The position numbers and the translations under genes were made by a program. The notes beneath the pieces were generated by a model. That model made no database searches. It had not been told where the DNA came from and saw only the letters and a list, made by a program, of their open reading frames with translations. This document shows positions 8,019 through 15,301 of a stretch of 64,000 bases of DNA, in pieces. The DNA is from Gracilinema caldarium. GTDB taxonomy: Bacteria > Spirochaetota > Spirochaetia > Treponematales > Breznakiellaceae. The stretch spans positions 24,913-88,912 of the forward strand of contig NZ_JAJUHW010000007.1 in assembly GCF_029265695.1 (NCBI RefSeq), in the 5' to 3' direction. Each line of letters opens with the position of its first letter. Position 1 is the first letter of the stretch.

Positions 8019-10367
8019 ATGACCACTGTAGCGCTCAATCTAATAACCAACGGTCAAAGTTACGATTTTTCCAACCTCGTCCGCACTTACGAGTCCTTTG
8101 ATAGGGCCTGCAGCGAAGACTTCCGTCATGCCGTGAGCACCAGATCGCTCACTCTGGTATATACTCCTCAGCTCCTATCTATCTTGAGCCAGGGTAATGT
8201 CCTTGCAGAAATCGACGTGAACGGACAACGGGATTTCACAGGCCGGCTTGCTCCATCCTCATTGCAAACCAGGTCATATGGCGCAGCCTTGAGTGGTGCT
8301 GATATCGAAGATATCTCGGTTGAGTTTGAAGACAAAACCTATCTGCTTGAGCGTCAGCTGACAAGCGCCGATGGCCTTGTTGTCGAGAACGCTATCGTAT
8401 GCGATGCATCCCAGCCAGAAAAGAGCTGCGTGCACTGCCTCTTAAACCTTGCTGGTCTTGAGGCAATAAATCCTCCTCCCATTGCCACGACGCTGCTCGC
8501 CTTTGCCCCGGACCCAGGCCAGACTATCCTTGATATACTCGATACGTTTCTCTATGAATATGGCTATACTTTTACTTTTGATCCTTACGGACGAATTAAG
8601 ATAATCAAAATCATATACGATAACCCTGCCCCGGAGCTAACGCTTACTGAACACGACATCAAAGCCCCACTGGAAATCGAAAAACTCTATTCCGAATACG
8701 ATAGCGTCGAGGTTTCGTACTACCCGCTCAAATACAAAGAGCGGGTACTTCTCTACATGGCAGATCTTCCATTCAGCGACAACGGACTACGTTCAGGGTG
8801 GCCAATCCAGCCTGGGTACCTCTGGCCAGAAGAAGCAAACGTCCAGGATACCTGGTTCGAATACACCGACAAAGCCATCGGCAGCAAGCTCGACCTCAAG
8901 GGTAACGTGGTCGTCAACAAAGACTTTACCTCGATCGTGATGACAAAGAATCATGCGGTAGAGGAAAAAACCGATCCTGGAGTTCAAAAAATTTTACAGG
9001 TATTCGAAAACAAACGGTGTCGTTTGGCATATAGAAACAATTCGAACTACTCAAAAAATATTTATTATTGCAATGTATACGGGGATGTGGTTTATCGTGG
9101 AGCGAAAATAACCGTATCTGATTTAGATCCAAGTTCAAAGACCTATAAATACGATGCAGAATATGTCCATGATAGCCAAATAGCCCGCGTTTTTTTTGCG
9201 TTTATAAAAACAAAACTAAAAGCCCAATGCTGGCGGTTTAAATTTAAGTCCGATTGTAATTACTCGGTAGGAGCTATTATAGAAATAAACGACCCCTATT
9301 CAGAAATCTACCCTGTTTTACTACTCACCGAGAAAACATTCAATGCAGAGACCGAGGAGTTTTCTTACAAATGCATAGCGATATCAGTGCCAATTATTGG
9401 AACCATTACTGAAAGTGCAAATCAAACACAAGAGCCGCCATCATATACACAGAATGAAGAAACCGCAATAAGCAGCGCAAGGATTGAAGTATCAAAAGAA
9501 TCGTTTTCGGTGTTAAGCGATTGGAATGGTAACGTCCAAGAGTGGAATGACCTGGAATTTACTTTTTATGTAAAGGTTAATAATGCTGACGATACGCAAA
9601 ACTGGGATTTGTTAATCTCAAGTTCTGGGGTTTTATTTGATTTAATAGAAAAAAAGGTTGTTGTAACCGCATTGACCGAATTTGTCGGGAAAATTGAAAT
9701 CATAGCGCAATATAAATACACCTACACGCTGTCTCCCCTCTATAAACGATTCGGAGAAGGGAAATTTGGCGAAGGGAAGTTTTATAAACCATATCGCCTA
9801 TATAAAGCAGTAAATTTTACCAAAGTCGCACCAATCGATAAACTTGAATTTAAAGATATATTAAACAGGACTGTCGCGGTAAATCCACAAAAAGGATTGT
9901 TAGTATTAGATGCTCAAGGTAAAATTATACATGACATTCCCGATCAGCAGATCGCTGAAGGTGAATACTACATGGGCCACATGGTCTGGTGGCAAGATCC
10001 CGCTGTGACCTTGTTTAATGGCGCTGTCCAGGCAGACCAGTGGTATACTGTAAATATCGCAAAACGGTCTTATACAAACATCAAGGGTGTTATATTAGAT
10101 GTTTACGGATCTTATAATCCTGACGTATTGGCCGCTTATGCATCAACGAGAGTTGCGTTTAGGCCATATGGGTCAAACCTTGGAATAGACGATTGCTTTA
10201 CTCCTTACGTATCTATGCAGTTTCATACAAACTATCTTGATTTTTTAAGGTCGAGCATGATGATTATCATTCCGGTCGGTTTTAATCTTGGCAATTTATC
10301 GTTTCAATTCTATCCTGGTGTTGCGCTTGGTTTATTATATATAGGCCAGAGAGGAATTTTAATATGA
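8019..10367 (+). CDS. Phage tail hub/distal tail protein
   Basis: This 782-residue protein starts at ATG 8019, which has CAGGAG at 8007-8012. The longer upstream frame overlaps the tape measure gene and has no such site. It follows the tape measure gene, the slot for distal-tail or hub proteins. The first half (FTGRLAPSSLQTRSYG, FAPDPGQTILDILDTFLYEYG) resembles tail-hub proteins that form a ring at the tail tip. The second half, from about 8990, is clearly more AT-rich and may have been exchanged as a host-range module. A short duplication (RFGEGKFGEGKFYKPY) occurs near 9750-9790. No enzymatic motif was seen. Confidence 0.55.
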   Translation: MTTVALNLITNGQSYDFSNLVRTYESFDRACSEDFRHAVSTRSLTLVYTPQLLSILSQGNVLAEIDVNGQRDFTGRLAPSSLQTRSYGAALSGADIEDISVEFEDKTYLLERQLTSADGLVVENAIVCDASQPEKSCVHCLLNLAGLEAINPPPIATTLLAFAPDPGQTILDILDTFLYEYGYTFTFDPYGRIKIIKIIYDNPAPELTLTEHDIKAPLEIEKLYSEYDSVEVSYYPLKYKERVLLYMADLPFSDNGLRSGWPIQPGYLWPEEANVQDTWFEYTDKAIGSKLDLKGNVVVNKDFTSIVMTKNHAVEEKTDPGVQKILQVFENKRCRLAYRNNSNYSKNIYYCNVYGDVVYRGAKITVSDLDPSSKTYKYDAEYVHDSQIARVFFAFIKTKLKAQCWRFKFKSDCNYSVGAIIEINDPYSEIYPVLLLTEKTFNAETEEFSYKCIAISVPIIGTITESANQTQEPPSYTQNEETAISSARIEVSKESFSVLSDWNGNVQEWNDLEFTFYVKVNNADDTQNWDLLISSSGVLFDLIEKKVVVTALTEFVGKIEIIAQYKYTYTLSPLYKRFGEGKFGEGKFYKPYRLYKAVNFTKVAPIDKLEFKDILNRTVAVNPQKGLLVLDAQGKIIHDIPDQQIAEGEYYMGHMVWWQDPAVTLFNGAVQADQWYTVNIAKRSYTNIKGVILDVYGSYNPDVLAAYASTRVAFRPYGSNLGIDDCFTPYVSMQFHTNYLDFLRSSMMIIIPVGFNLGNLSFQFYPGVALGLLYIGQRGILI

Positions 10368-10888
10368 CTTTAGCCGTTATCATGTTAGCGTTTATATTTG
10401 CATCTTGCAACATTGCGCCCATGACTGCGCCAGAGCGGATCCCTGCGCCAGAAGAGGTTCGGTTGCAGGCTCTTGATTATGCTCGACAATACATCAGCCT
10501 TGGTGCAGAATACGAGTGGGGCGGCCAGGATCCCCTACCGCGCAAGATTGTTGTTGACTGTTCCGGTCTTGTTATTCGTTGCTATGCATATGCTACATCA
10601 GATTATGGATATTCATTGTCGTTTACAGATACTACCGCAGCAGGGATGCGGCAATATTCTATTGGCCTCAGTAAGCAAGATTTGCAGCCCGGCGATTTAT
10701 TATTCATGGGGACTGATGGGGCTGTATCCCACATAGCATTGTTTGTTAAGATTGAAAACGGGAATATCTATTTTATAGATTCGACGTACAAGCCAGAAGA
10801 AGGTATAAACGGAGTTACAGAACGATTCTACAGTGAGACCGATTCTCATTTTATTGCTTTTGGGAGAATGTTGGTGCAGAAGCTATGA
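10364..10888 (+). CDS. NlpC/P60-type peptidase, probable lipoprotein
   Basis: This 174-residue protein has a hydrophobic N-terminus ending in IFASC, a plausible though relaxed spirochaetal lipobox. An NlpC/P60 domain follows. The nucleophile is Cys66 in VDCSGLV and the catalytic His is His123 in VSHIALF. QPGDLLFMG precedes the His, as usual in the family. Such enzymes cut D-glutamyl-diaminopimelate or similar bonds in peptidoglycan. In a tail operon this suggests local wall opening at infection, although lipidation would be unusual for a virion part. ATG 10364 overlaps the previous stop. Confidence 0.75.
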   Translation: MTLAVIMLAFIFASCNIAPMTAPERIPAPEEVRLQALDYARQYISLGAEYEWGGQDPLPRKIVVDCSGLVIRCYAYATSDYGYSLSFTDTTAAGMRQYSIGLSKQDLQPGDLLFMGTDGAVSHIALFVKIENGNIYFIDSTYKPEEGINGVTERFYSETDSHFIAFGRMLVQKL

Positions 10889-11283
10889 GAAAGCCTGTTT
10901 ACAAAATTGATACAAAAGAAATAAATGGGAAAAAGTATCTAATAGGCTACCAGTTGGTTGGAGAAGCGGACGAACCAAAGTCGGAGATTGCCGGAGAAAA
11001 TTTATTCGGTGGCGAACTTCCGCGCGAGCTGTTTGATAATTATTTGCAGCCGATGCATTGTTTTGATGATTTTGGAGCTATCGTTAAAAACCCGCTACCT
11101 GCCCCGGAAAAAGTCTTGCTTGAAAGAGAGCTAAAGTCTTTAAACGATTTTCTTAATAGTACCGATTGGTACATTATTCGTCTAATTGAAAGGGGGGGGC
11201 CTGTCCCCGAAGAGGTATCAAAAAATCGTTCCCGCGCAATAAACAGAATAAATGAAATCAAAGCCTTGTTAGAAAAACTATAA
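10885..11283 (+). CDS. Tail-fibre-assembly-like phage protein
   Basis: This 132-residue protein has a C-terminal segment, STDWYIIRLIERGGPVPEE then a basic helix, that resembles the widespread phage tail-fibre assembly/DUF4376-type motif (TDWYvir..e.g.pvP...). It overlaps the NlpC gene by four bases and lies upstream of the variable tip protein. A role in folding or attaching that tip protein is inferred. The N-terminal 80 residues are not recognised. Confidence 0.5.
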   Translation: MRKPVYKIDTKEINGKKYLIGYQLVGEADEPKSEIAGENLFGGELPRELFDNYLQPMHCFDDFGAIVKNPLPAPEKVLLERELKSLNDFLNSTDWYIIRLIERGGPVPEEVSKNRSRAINRINEIKALLEKL

Positions 11284-11347
11284 CGCGCCTGTCCTGGTTT
11301 CAAGCGCCAGCTATGTTTTAAATATATCCTTTCACCAGGAGGAAAAG

Positions 11348-11620
11348 ATGAAAGGAATACCTGAGAATCTGCAAACAAGGCAGGATTGGCTCAATGCGTA
11401 TCAGTACGCATTAGACCACTTCGAAGCTAAACGTAATTTTAAACATCGCCTTGAGATGCTTTTACAAAGCAGGTCTGTAAAAGTGTTAAAAAACGATGTT
11501 CGAAAAAGCCCAGAAGAACTTTCTCCCAAAGATTTTGAAGACCAAGAGGACCCCCGCTCCCCGTTTTTTCTTTCCGGCCTTTCTGAGTCGGAAATAAAAT
11601 CTATGTTAGAAAAACTATAA
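11348..11620 (+). CDS. Small phage protein before the DGR-type target
   Basis: This 90-residue protein has an excellent AGGAGG site before ATG 11348. It opens with IPENLQTRQDWLNAYQYA and ends with a charged helix (LSESEIKSMLEKL) like that of the preceding protein (INEIKALLEKL). I do not recognise the family. DGR loci often carry a small accessory protein (Avd), but that is a roughly 120-residue four-helix bundle beside the reverse transcriptase, and the match here is not good enough to claim. A tail-fibre chaperone is equally possible. Confidence 0.5.
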   Translation: MKGIPENLQTRQDWLNAYQYALDHFEAKRNFKHRLEMLLQSRSVKVLKNDVRKSPEELSPKDFEDQEDPRSPFFLSGLSESEIKSMLEKL

Positions 11621-11630
11621 AGGAGCTCAT

Positions 11631-12821
11631 ATGTCATTATATCGCGTAAAAGATTATGTAGATGACGCCTCTGTTTCCTGGTTTGCTTTGTTTCATGACG
11701 TTAAATCTCCTGGCAAGAGCTTTCTTGAAAAGAAAAACCCATTCTCTTATGACGAAAACAAAATTGTTGTTAAAAAAGATACGGTCATATCCCTTCTTAA
11801 TGACGAATGGAAGATCTTTACTGTAAAGCAAGATGTTGAATTAAGCGCTGCAGATCTTGATGAAGGAACGTTTCAGGTTGGAGTTGATTATTATGTATAT
11901 CTCTGTGACAATAACGGTGATGGTATCTTTTTGATTAGTGCTAATGCAACTTGCCCATCTGGCTATAATGCTTCCTCGTCCAGAAAAATTGGCGGTTTCC
12001 ATTATGGCCACATTCGCAAAGTTTCCTCAGACGGGCTATGGATCCCGATTGATGGCGCAGGGGTAAAATTTGGGTCTGGATCGCCTAATTGGAAAGACAA
12101 TGTGACTGTCGGCATAATTCCAAATAGCGTCTGGGATCTAAAAAACAGACCGCTCTGTAGCCCCGAAGGAATGGTAAAGGTTGGCCGCATCTGGGTTGAT
12201 ATCTATTTGTCGAGTGCTGCAGAGCCAATATCTTTAGAAAGCGGAACGGCGGGGCTGCACATTGCATCTGGCCGATTGCAATCAAAATATGGGCAAGTCC
12301 CTGTTTCTGGAACCGAAGGCTTGAACTGGTACTGTTTTCAGGAACTTGCTAGTCGTGCAGGGAAAAGACTCTTGACTTATGGAGAGTGGATACAGGCCGC
12401 GTTTGGCAATCCGCAGGGGCTCGATGGAGCGGATACATATGGATGGACAAAAACGAGTAATAATGGCAGGACTCGGACGGGGTGTCAGATAAACACGTCT
12501 AATGGCGCTTTCGATCCATCAGGAGGCGTAAAGCCTGCAGCAATCAGCGCGTACAACTGCGTGGACTGCGTGGGAAACCTAGAGGAGTGGCTGGACGAAA
12601 TGTCCATCCGGCAAGACTCTACATCTTGGGCCTTGCAGAATGTGTTAGGATCCGGGAAAGGCCAGGCGTATTTGCCGAATGGTTTTGGGTGCGTTGCATT
12701 TATTGCTGGCGCGGACTTGGGCGGTGGCGTCCGTGCGGGGGCTCGGGCGGTGAACGTGTTCCACTCTCCGTGGAACTTGAACACGCGCATAGGGTCGCGC
12801 CTGGCCTGTGACAGTCTGTAA
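11631..12821 (+). CDS. Variable tail-tip protein, DGR-type target with C-type lectin fold
   Basis: This is a 396-residue protein. Residues 1-150 look like an attachment domain (GGFHYGHIRKVSSDG). Residues from about 220 match the formylglycine-enzyme/C-type-lectin fold used by DGR targets such as Mtd and TvpA: LTYGEWIQAAFG, then AYNCVDCVGNLEEWLDEM, and a terminal block ending in IGSRLACDSL. The last ~130 bp are GC-rich. Candidate variable codons in 12729-12767 (GTC, CGT, GCT, TTC, CAC, TCT) all have the NNY form expected when AAY template codons are mutated at adenines. It probably binds the host receptor. No reverse transcriptase gene is nearby. Confidence 0.75.
   Translation: MSLYRVKDYVDDASVSWFALFHDVKSPGKSFLEKKNPFSYDENKIVVKKDTVISLLNDEWKIFTVKQDVELSAADLDEGTFQVGVDYYVYLCDNNGDGIFLISANATCPSGYNASSSRKIGGFHYGHIRKVSSDGLWIPIDGAGVKFGSGSPNWKDNVTVGIIPNSVWDLKNRPLCSPEGMVKVGRIWVDIYLSSAAEPISLESGTAGLHIASGRLQSKYGQVPVSGTEGLNWYCFQELASRAGKRLLTYGEWIQAAFGNPQGLDGADTYGWTKTSNNGRTRTGCQINTSNGAFDPSGGVKPAAISAYNCVDCVGNLEEWLDEMSIRQDSTSWALQNVLGSGKGQAYLPNGFGCVAFIAGADLGGGVRAGARAVNVFHSPWNLNTRIGSRLACDSL
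12690..12821 (+). other. Putative DGR variable region (VR)
   Basis: This is the 3' end of the tip-protein gene. It is GC-rich and poor in A at codon positions 1 and 2 where neighbouring invariant codons keep AAC (12753, 12774, 12780). It encodes the block from GADLGGGV to the IGSRLACDSL end, like known VRs ending in an IG.R motif. Exact limits cannot be set without the template repeat. Confidence 0.55.
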
Positions 12822-12835
12822 TCTGTTATCTGGAG

Positions 12836-12857
12836 ATCTGTTTTGTCTGGTACAGAT
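12836..12857 (+). other. Hairpin just downstream of the putative VR
   Basis: ATCTGT at 12836-12841 pairs with ACAGAT at 12852-12857 around a 10-base loop, 15 bp after the stop codon. DGR targets usually carry a short hairpin a few bases after VR that promotes mutagenic homing. The stem here is shorter and the loop longer than the best-known examples, so this is tentative. It could also be part of a weak terminator. Confidence 0.3.
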
Positions 12858-12869
12858 AGACATGAAAAA

Positions 12870-12946
12870 ACAGCTAAAAACACAATAAAACACTGTTTAT
12901 TCTCATTTCATGTGTATATTTTTCTCAATTCGGTTGTATTGTTACA
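12870..12946 (+). mobile_element. Probable right end of the Mu-like prophage
   Basis: The identifiable host gene (12908-13240, minus strand) stops resembling its family at about 12946. Read outward from the host, the element begins TGTAACAATACAACCG, starting with TG as Mu-type ends do. AAAACAC occurs twice at 12875-12892, reminiscent of transposase-binding end repeats. The exact junction 12946/12947 is inferred. The left end lies outside the window. Confidence 0.45.
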
Positions 12947-13240
12947 CCCAACCTTTTCTCCTGTTGTCGGATCGGTAATGAGCATAGTAGTCTCCCCAGG
13001 GGGCGGATTTTTACCGCCAAACACTATGGTTTCCTTGCTTGCCATACGGATGTAGTAATTAAAGTAACCAATAAGTAATTCCGGATCCTGAGGACTCTTT
13101 TTTTCCCATTGTTCTAAATGTTTTTTTAGTTCCTGAATTTTGTTAGCCTGCAGTAATTGCAGATAGGTACTTTTATCATCTGCAAAAAGAGATACCATAG
13201 AGAGAACGATAAGAAACGCAATCAAACATTTTTGCTTCAT
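12908..13240 (-). pseudogene. N-terminal fragment of a secreted TPR protein, cut by the prophage
   Basis: This 110-codon frame starts with a clear signal peptide (MKQKCLIAFLIVLSMVSLFA). YLQLLQANKIQELKKHLEQW and a DPELLIGYFNYYI segment follow, resembling the first helices of spirochaetal TPR proteins. The conserved MLITDPTTGEKVG segment usually leads into further TPR repeats. Here it runs into CNNTTELRKIYT and a stop encoded by prophage-like DNA. The full gene should be about three times longer. The missing part is predicted to the left of the prophage. The fragment may still be secreted. Confidence 0.55.
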
Positions 13241-13304
13241 TTTATTGCTCCTAAGTACATTTATAACTCAATTTTTCAAAAAAAAAACATGAAAAATCAT
13301 AATA

Positions 13305-14756
13305 TTAATGCTCTGAAAGATCAAAAAGAGTAGTATTGAATTTGTAGTCTGCTACATAGGCTGCAAGCCGTTCTCGTCTATCTTTCCTGACACTGAGTAC
13401 AAGTTCATAGGGACTGCCAGCAGCGGCAATGTATTCCACAAAACCCATCAACTGGGTAAAAAGGGGCCATAATCCCCGGTTTTCATCCAGTTCCAGTTTG
13501 CCCATTTCATCAACATATACATAAATTGATTGGTAAGGTTCATGATTTTTCAATGCTGGTACCAGCCAATGAGCAAGGTTTTCAAAGGCCCCAGGATCGA
13601 ATAGGTAAGGACCAAGCAGTATAGGATCTGATACCTTAAAGTCGCAAGACGACGCAGGCTCGCCCCTTTCGAGACTCGGCGAATCAGCCGAATGAAGCAG
13701 CTCGCTCGATCTGCAGAGGGCCTGTCTAAAAAAAGATGGCCCCGTCGCTTTAGTCCAATAAAAGGCTTCCAGGTCAAAGCCCAGCGCCCTGCCGTCATGC
13801 TTCCGGCCAGTCTGGACCTGGGACACCATAATAAATAGGGAAAAGACGAAAGCAGGCGATTCCATCAGGTTGATGAACGAACGGAAGGCGTTCTGCCTGA
13901 GCTGTGTCGTTTTTCCAGAACCGGGGCTGCCAGTGATAAGCCGGACGGAAGAAGGCCTGGCCCCTGGTGCAGGTTGTGGGGCAGGTTCTGGTGCAGCTGT
14001 TGGCGCAGCATCCTGTGCTGCCGTTTGCTGAATAACTTGTTGCTGTGACTTTTTTCCAAGATACGCGAGGGCGCTTATATATGATTCCAGGGTGTCCACA
14101 TCAAAAACAACTGCCTGATCTTCAGTATCAACACTGAAGACCTGACATTGGTGAAGCACAGGCTTAAGAGAATCTCCATCAGAGGCTGACTGTATAAGGG
14201 GAATTGCCGCTTGAGAAAACAGCACCGGATGGCCCGGCTGGTTTGGCGGGAGATAGATGGGACGTATGGCAATGGCATCCTTGGGGCAGTGTTCTAAGGG
14301 CCTATGAGTAAAGATAGTTTTATACCACTGGGGGCCAATGAGGGGCATGTCTGCATGGGCAACAAAAAACCAGGGGCTTTTAACATAGGGAAGCCCCGCC
14401 TTAATCGATGAAACCATGCCTTGATCCCACTGTTCATTACGAACAACGCGGACATACGGCCATCCTGCAAAACGTTTTTTCAATTCTTCGCCCCGAAAAC
14501 CGGCGACCAGGATGACCCGGCATCCGGCAGCAAGGGCAGAGAAAACCGCTGCGTCAGCCAGCCAGCTTTCCTGAGGCTGGCCAGCCGGCAACACCGGCAG
14601 TTGGGTTACACCAGAGTAAACGCCAGAGTCAACAGAGGGCTGGCTAGAGCGGAACCAGGGGAGGCTGAGCTTCCATTCTCCAATACGACGGGAAGCCCCG
14701 GCGGCGCAGATAATACAGTCCGCAAATTGGTTGCCTTTTTCAAATTCGTCATTCAT
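13305..14756 (-). CDS. Fusion of MocA/MobA-like nucleotidyltransferase and THEP1-like NTPase
   Basis: This is a 483-residue, two-domain protein. Residues 10-230 are a molybdenum-cofactor nucleotidyltransferase of the MobA/MocA type, with IICAAGASRRIGEWK near the start and HADMPLIGPQW as the metal-binding Asp region. MocA-type enzymes attach CMP to molybdopterin for xanthine-dehydrogenase-class enzymes. After a Pro/Ala-rich linker (about 245-265) comes a P-loop domain with GSPGSGKTTQL (near 278) and a Walker B-like VDEMGKLEL (near 420), resembling THEP1/NTPase_1. The Mo hydroxylase operon next door makes the MocA role likely. The function of the NTPase half is unknown. Confidence 0.7.
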   Translation of the reverse strand: MNDEFEKGNQFADCIICAAGASRRIGEWKLSLPWFRSSQPSVDSGVYSGVTQLPVLPAGQPQESWLADAAVFSALAAGCRVILVAGFRGEELKKRFAGWPYVRVVRNEQWDQGMVSSIKAGLPYVKSPWFFVAHADMPLIGPQWYKTIFTHRPLEHCPKDAIAIRPIYLPPNQPGHPVLFSQAAIPLIQSASDGDSLKPVLHQCQVFSVDTEDQAVVFDVDTLESYISALAYLGKKSQQQVIQQTAAQDAAPTAAPEPAPQPAPGARPSSVRLITGSPGSGKTTQLRQNAFRSFINLMESPAFVFSLFIMVSQVQTGRKHDGRALGFDLEAFYWTKATGPSFFRQALCRSSELLHSADSPSLERGEPASSCDFKVSDPILLGPYLFDPGAFENLAHWLVPALKNHEPYQSIYVYVDEMGKLELDENRGLWPLFTQLMGFVEYIAAAGSPYELVLSVRKDRRERLAAYVADYKFNTTLFDLSEH

Positions 14757-14796
14757 ACTGGTAGTTCCACTGTATCATAGGAGAGGAGTAAAAACC

Positions 14797-15147
14797 ATGA
14801 AAATAGCACGAATATACAACGACGCCGCAGGGGAGTCCCACTACGAAGACATCGAGGTACCCTATACGACATCGAACCAATTAGGGAAAATGTCGGACCC
14901 TATAGTGGTTACTTCTATGATTTTACGGGAAAATGAACCTGGCTACGATTATGACTGGCACACTGCGCCTCGCAGGCAATACATTGTCATGCTTACAGGC
15001 CTCGTTGAAATTCAGGTTTCCGACGGTGAAACACGGACCTTCGGGCCTGGAGAAATAGTGCTGGTGGAAGACACCACCGGCAAGGGCCACAAGTCTCGTT
15101 CACCCGATGGCAAGCCCCGAAAGTCGATTTTCCTCCCCCTGCCATAA
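14797..15147 (+). CDS. Small cupin-domain protein
   Basis: This 116-residue protein starts at ATG 14797 with GAGGAG upstream; the longer frame from 14731 overlaps the divergent MocA gene. It is a single cupin barrel. The first motif has the form HTAPRRQYIVMLTGLVEIQV and the second contains GPGEIVLVEDTTGKGHKS. The partial set of His and Glu ligands makes metal binding uncertain. It is divergent from the MocA-like gene with only 40 bp between the start codons, so the promoters overlap. Substrate unknown. Confidence 0.65.
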   Translation: MKIARIYNDAAGESHYEDIEVPYTTSNQLGKMSDPIVVTSMILRENEPGYDYDWHTAPRRQYIVMLTGLVEIQVSDGETRTFGPGEIVLVEDTTGKGHKSRSPDGKPRKSIFLPLP

Positions 15148-15194
15148 TAAGGCGCCGCTGCCCTTGTGTTACGAGACAGCCCAGCAGTCAAGAT

Positions 15195-15255
15195 CTCAAA
15201 AACAAGAAAAGGGACTGTACTGCCTTACGGCAACCGTAAGTGTGGAGTACAGCCC
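15195..15255 (-). terminator. Rho-independent terminator of the permease transcript
   Basis: On the minus strand AGTACAGCCC (15246-15255) pairs with the arm at 15211-15221 (one bulge). Inside, CTTACGG (15224-15230) pairs with CCGTAAG (15234-15240) around a 3-base loop. A T-rich run, CCCTTTTCTTGTTTTTG, follows on the minus strand (15197-15213). It lies between the convergent cupin and permease genes. Confidence 0.7.
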
Positions 15256-15301
15256 CCTAGGCATCACGACGTTCTGTCAGACAAGCTAGCGCTGTCCGAC
15301 A

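Noticed and set aside
11348..11620. Small gene as a DGR accessory protein (Avd)
   Set aside because: It is too short and lacks the four-helix pattern, and no reverse transcriptase is beside it; recorded as unknown.
12843..13055. Short plus-strand frame after the tip protein that could be a phage gene
   Set aside because: It spans the inferred phage-host junction and runs antisense to the TPR fragment, with no ribosome binding site.
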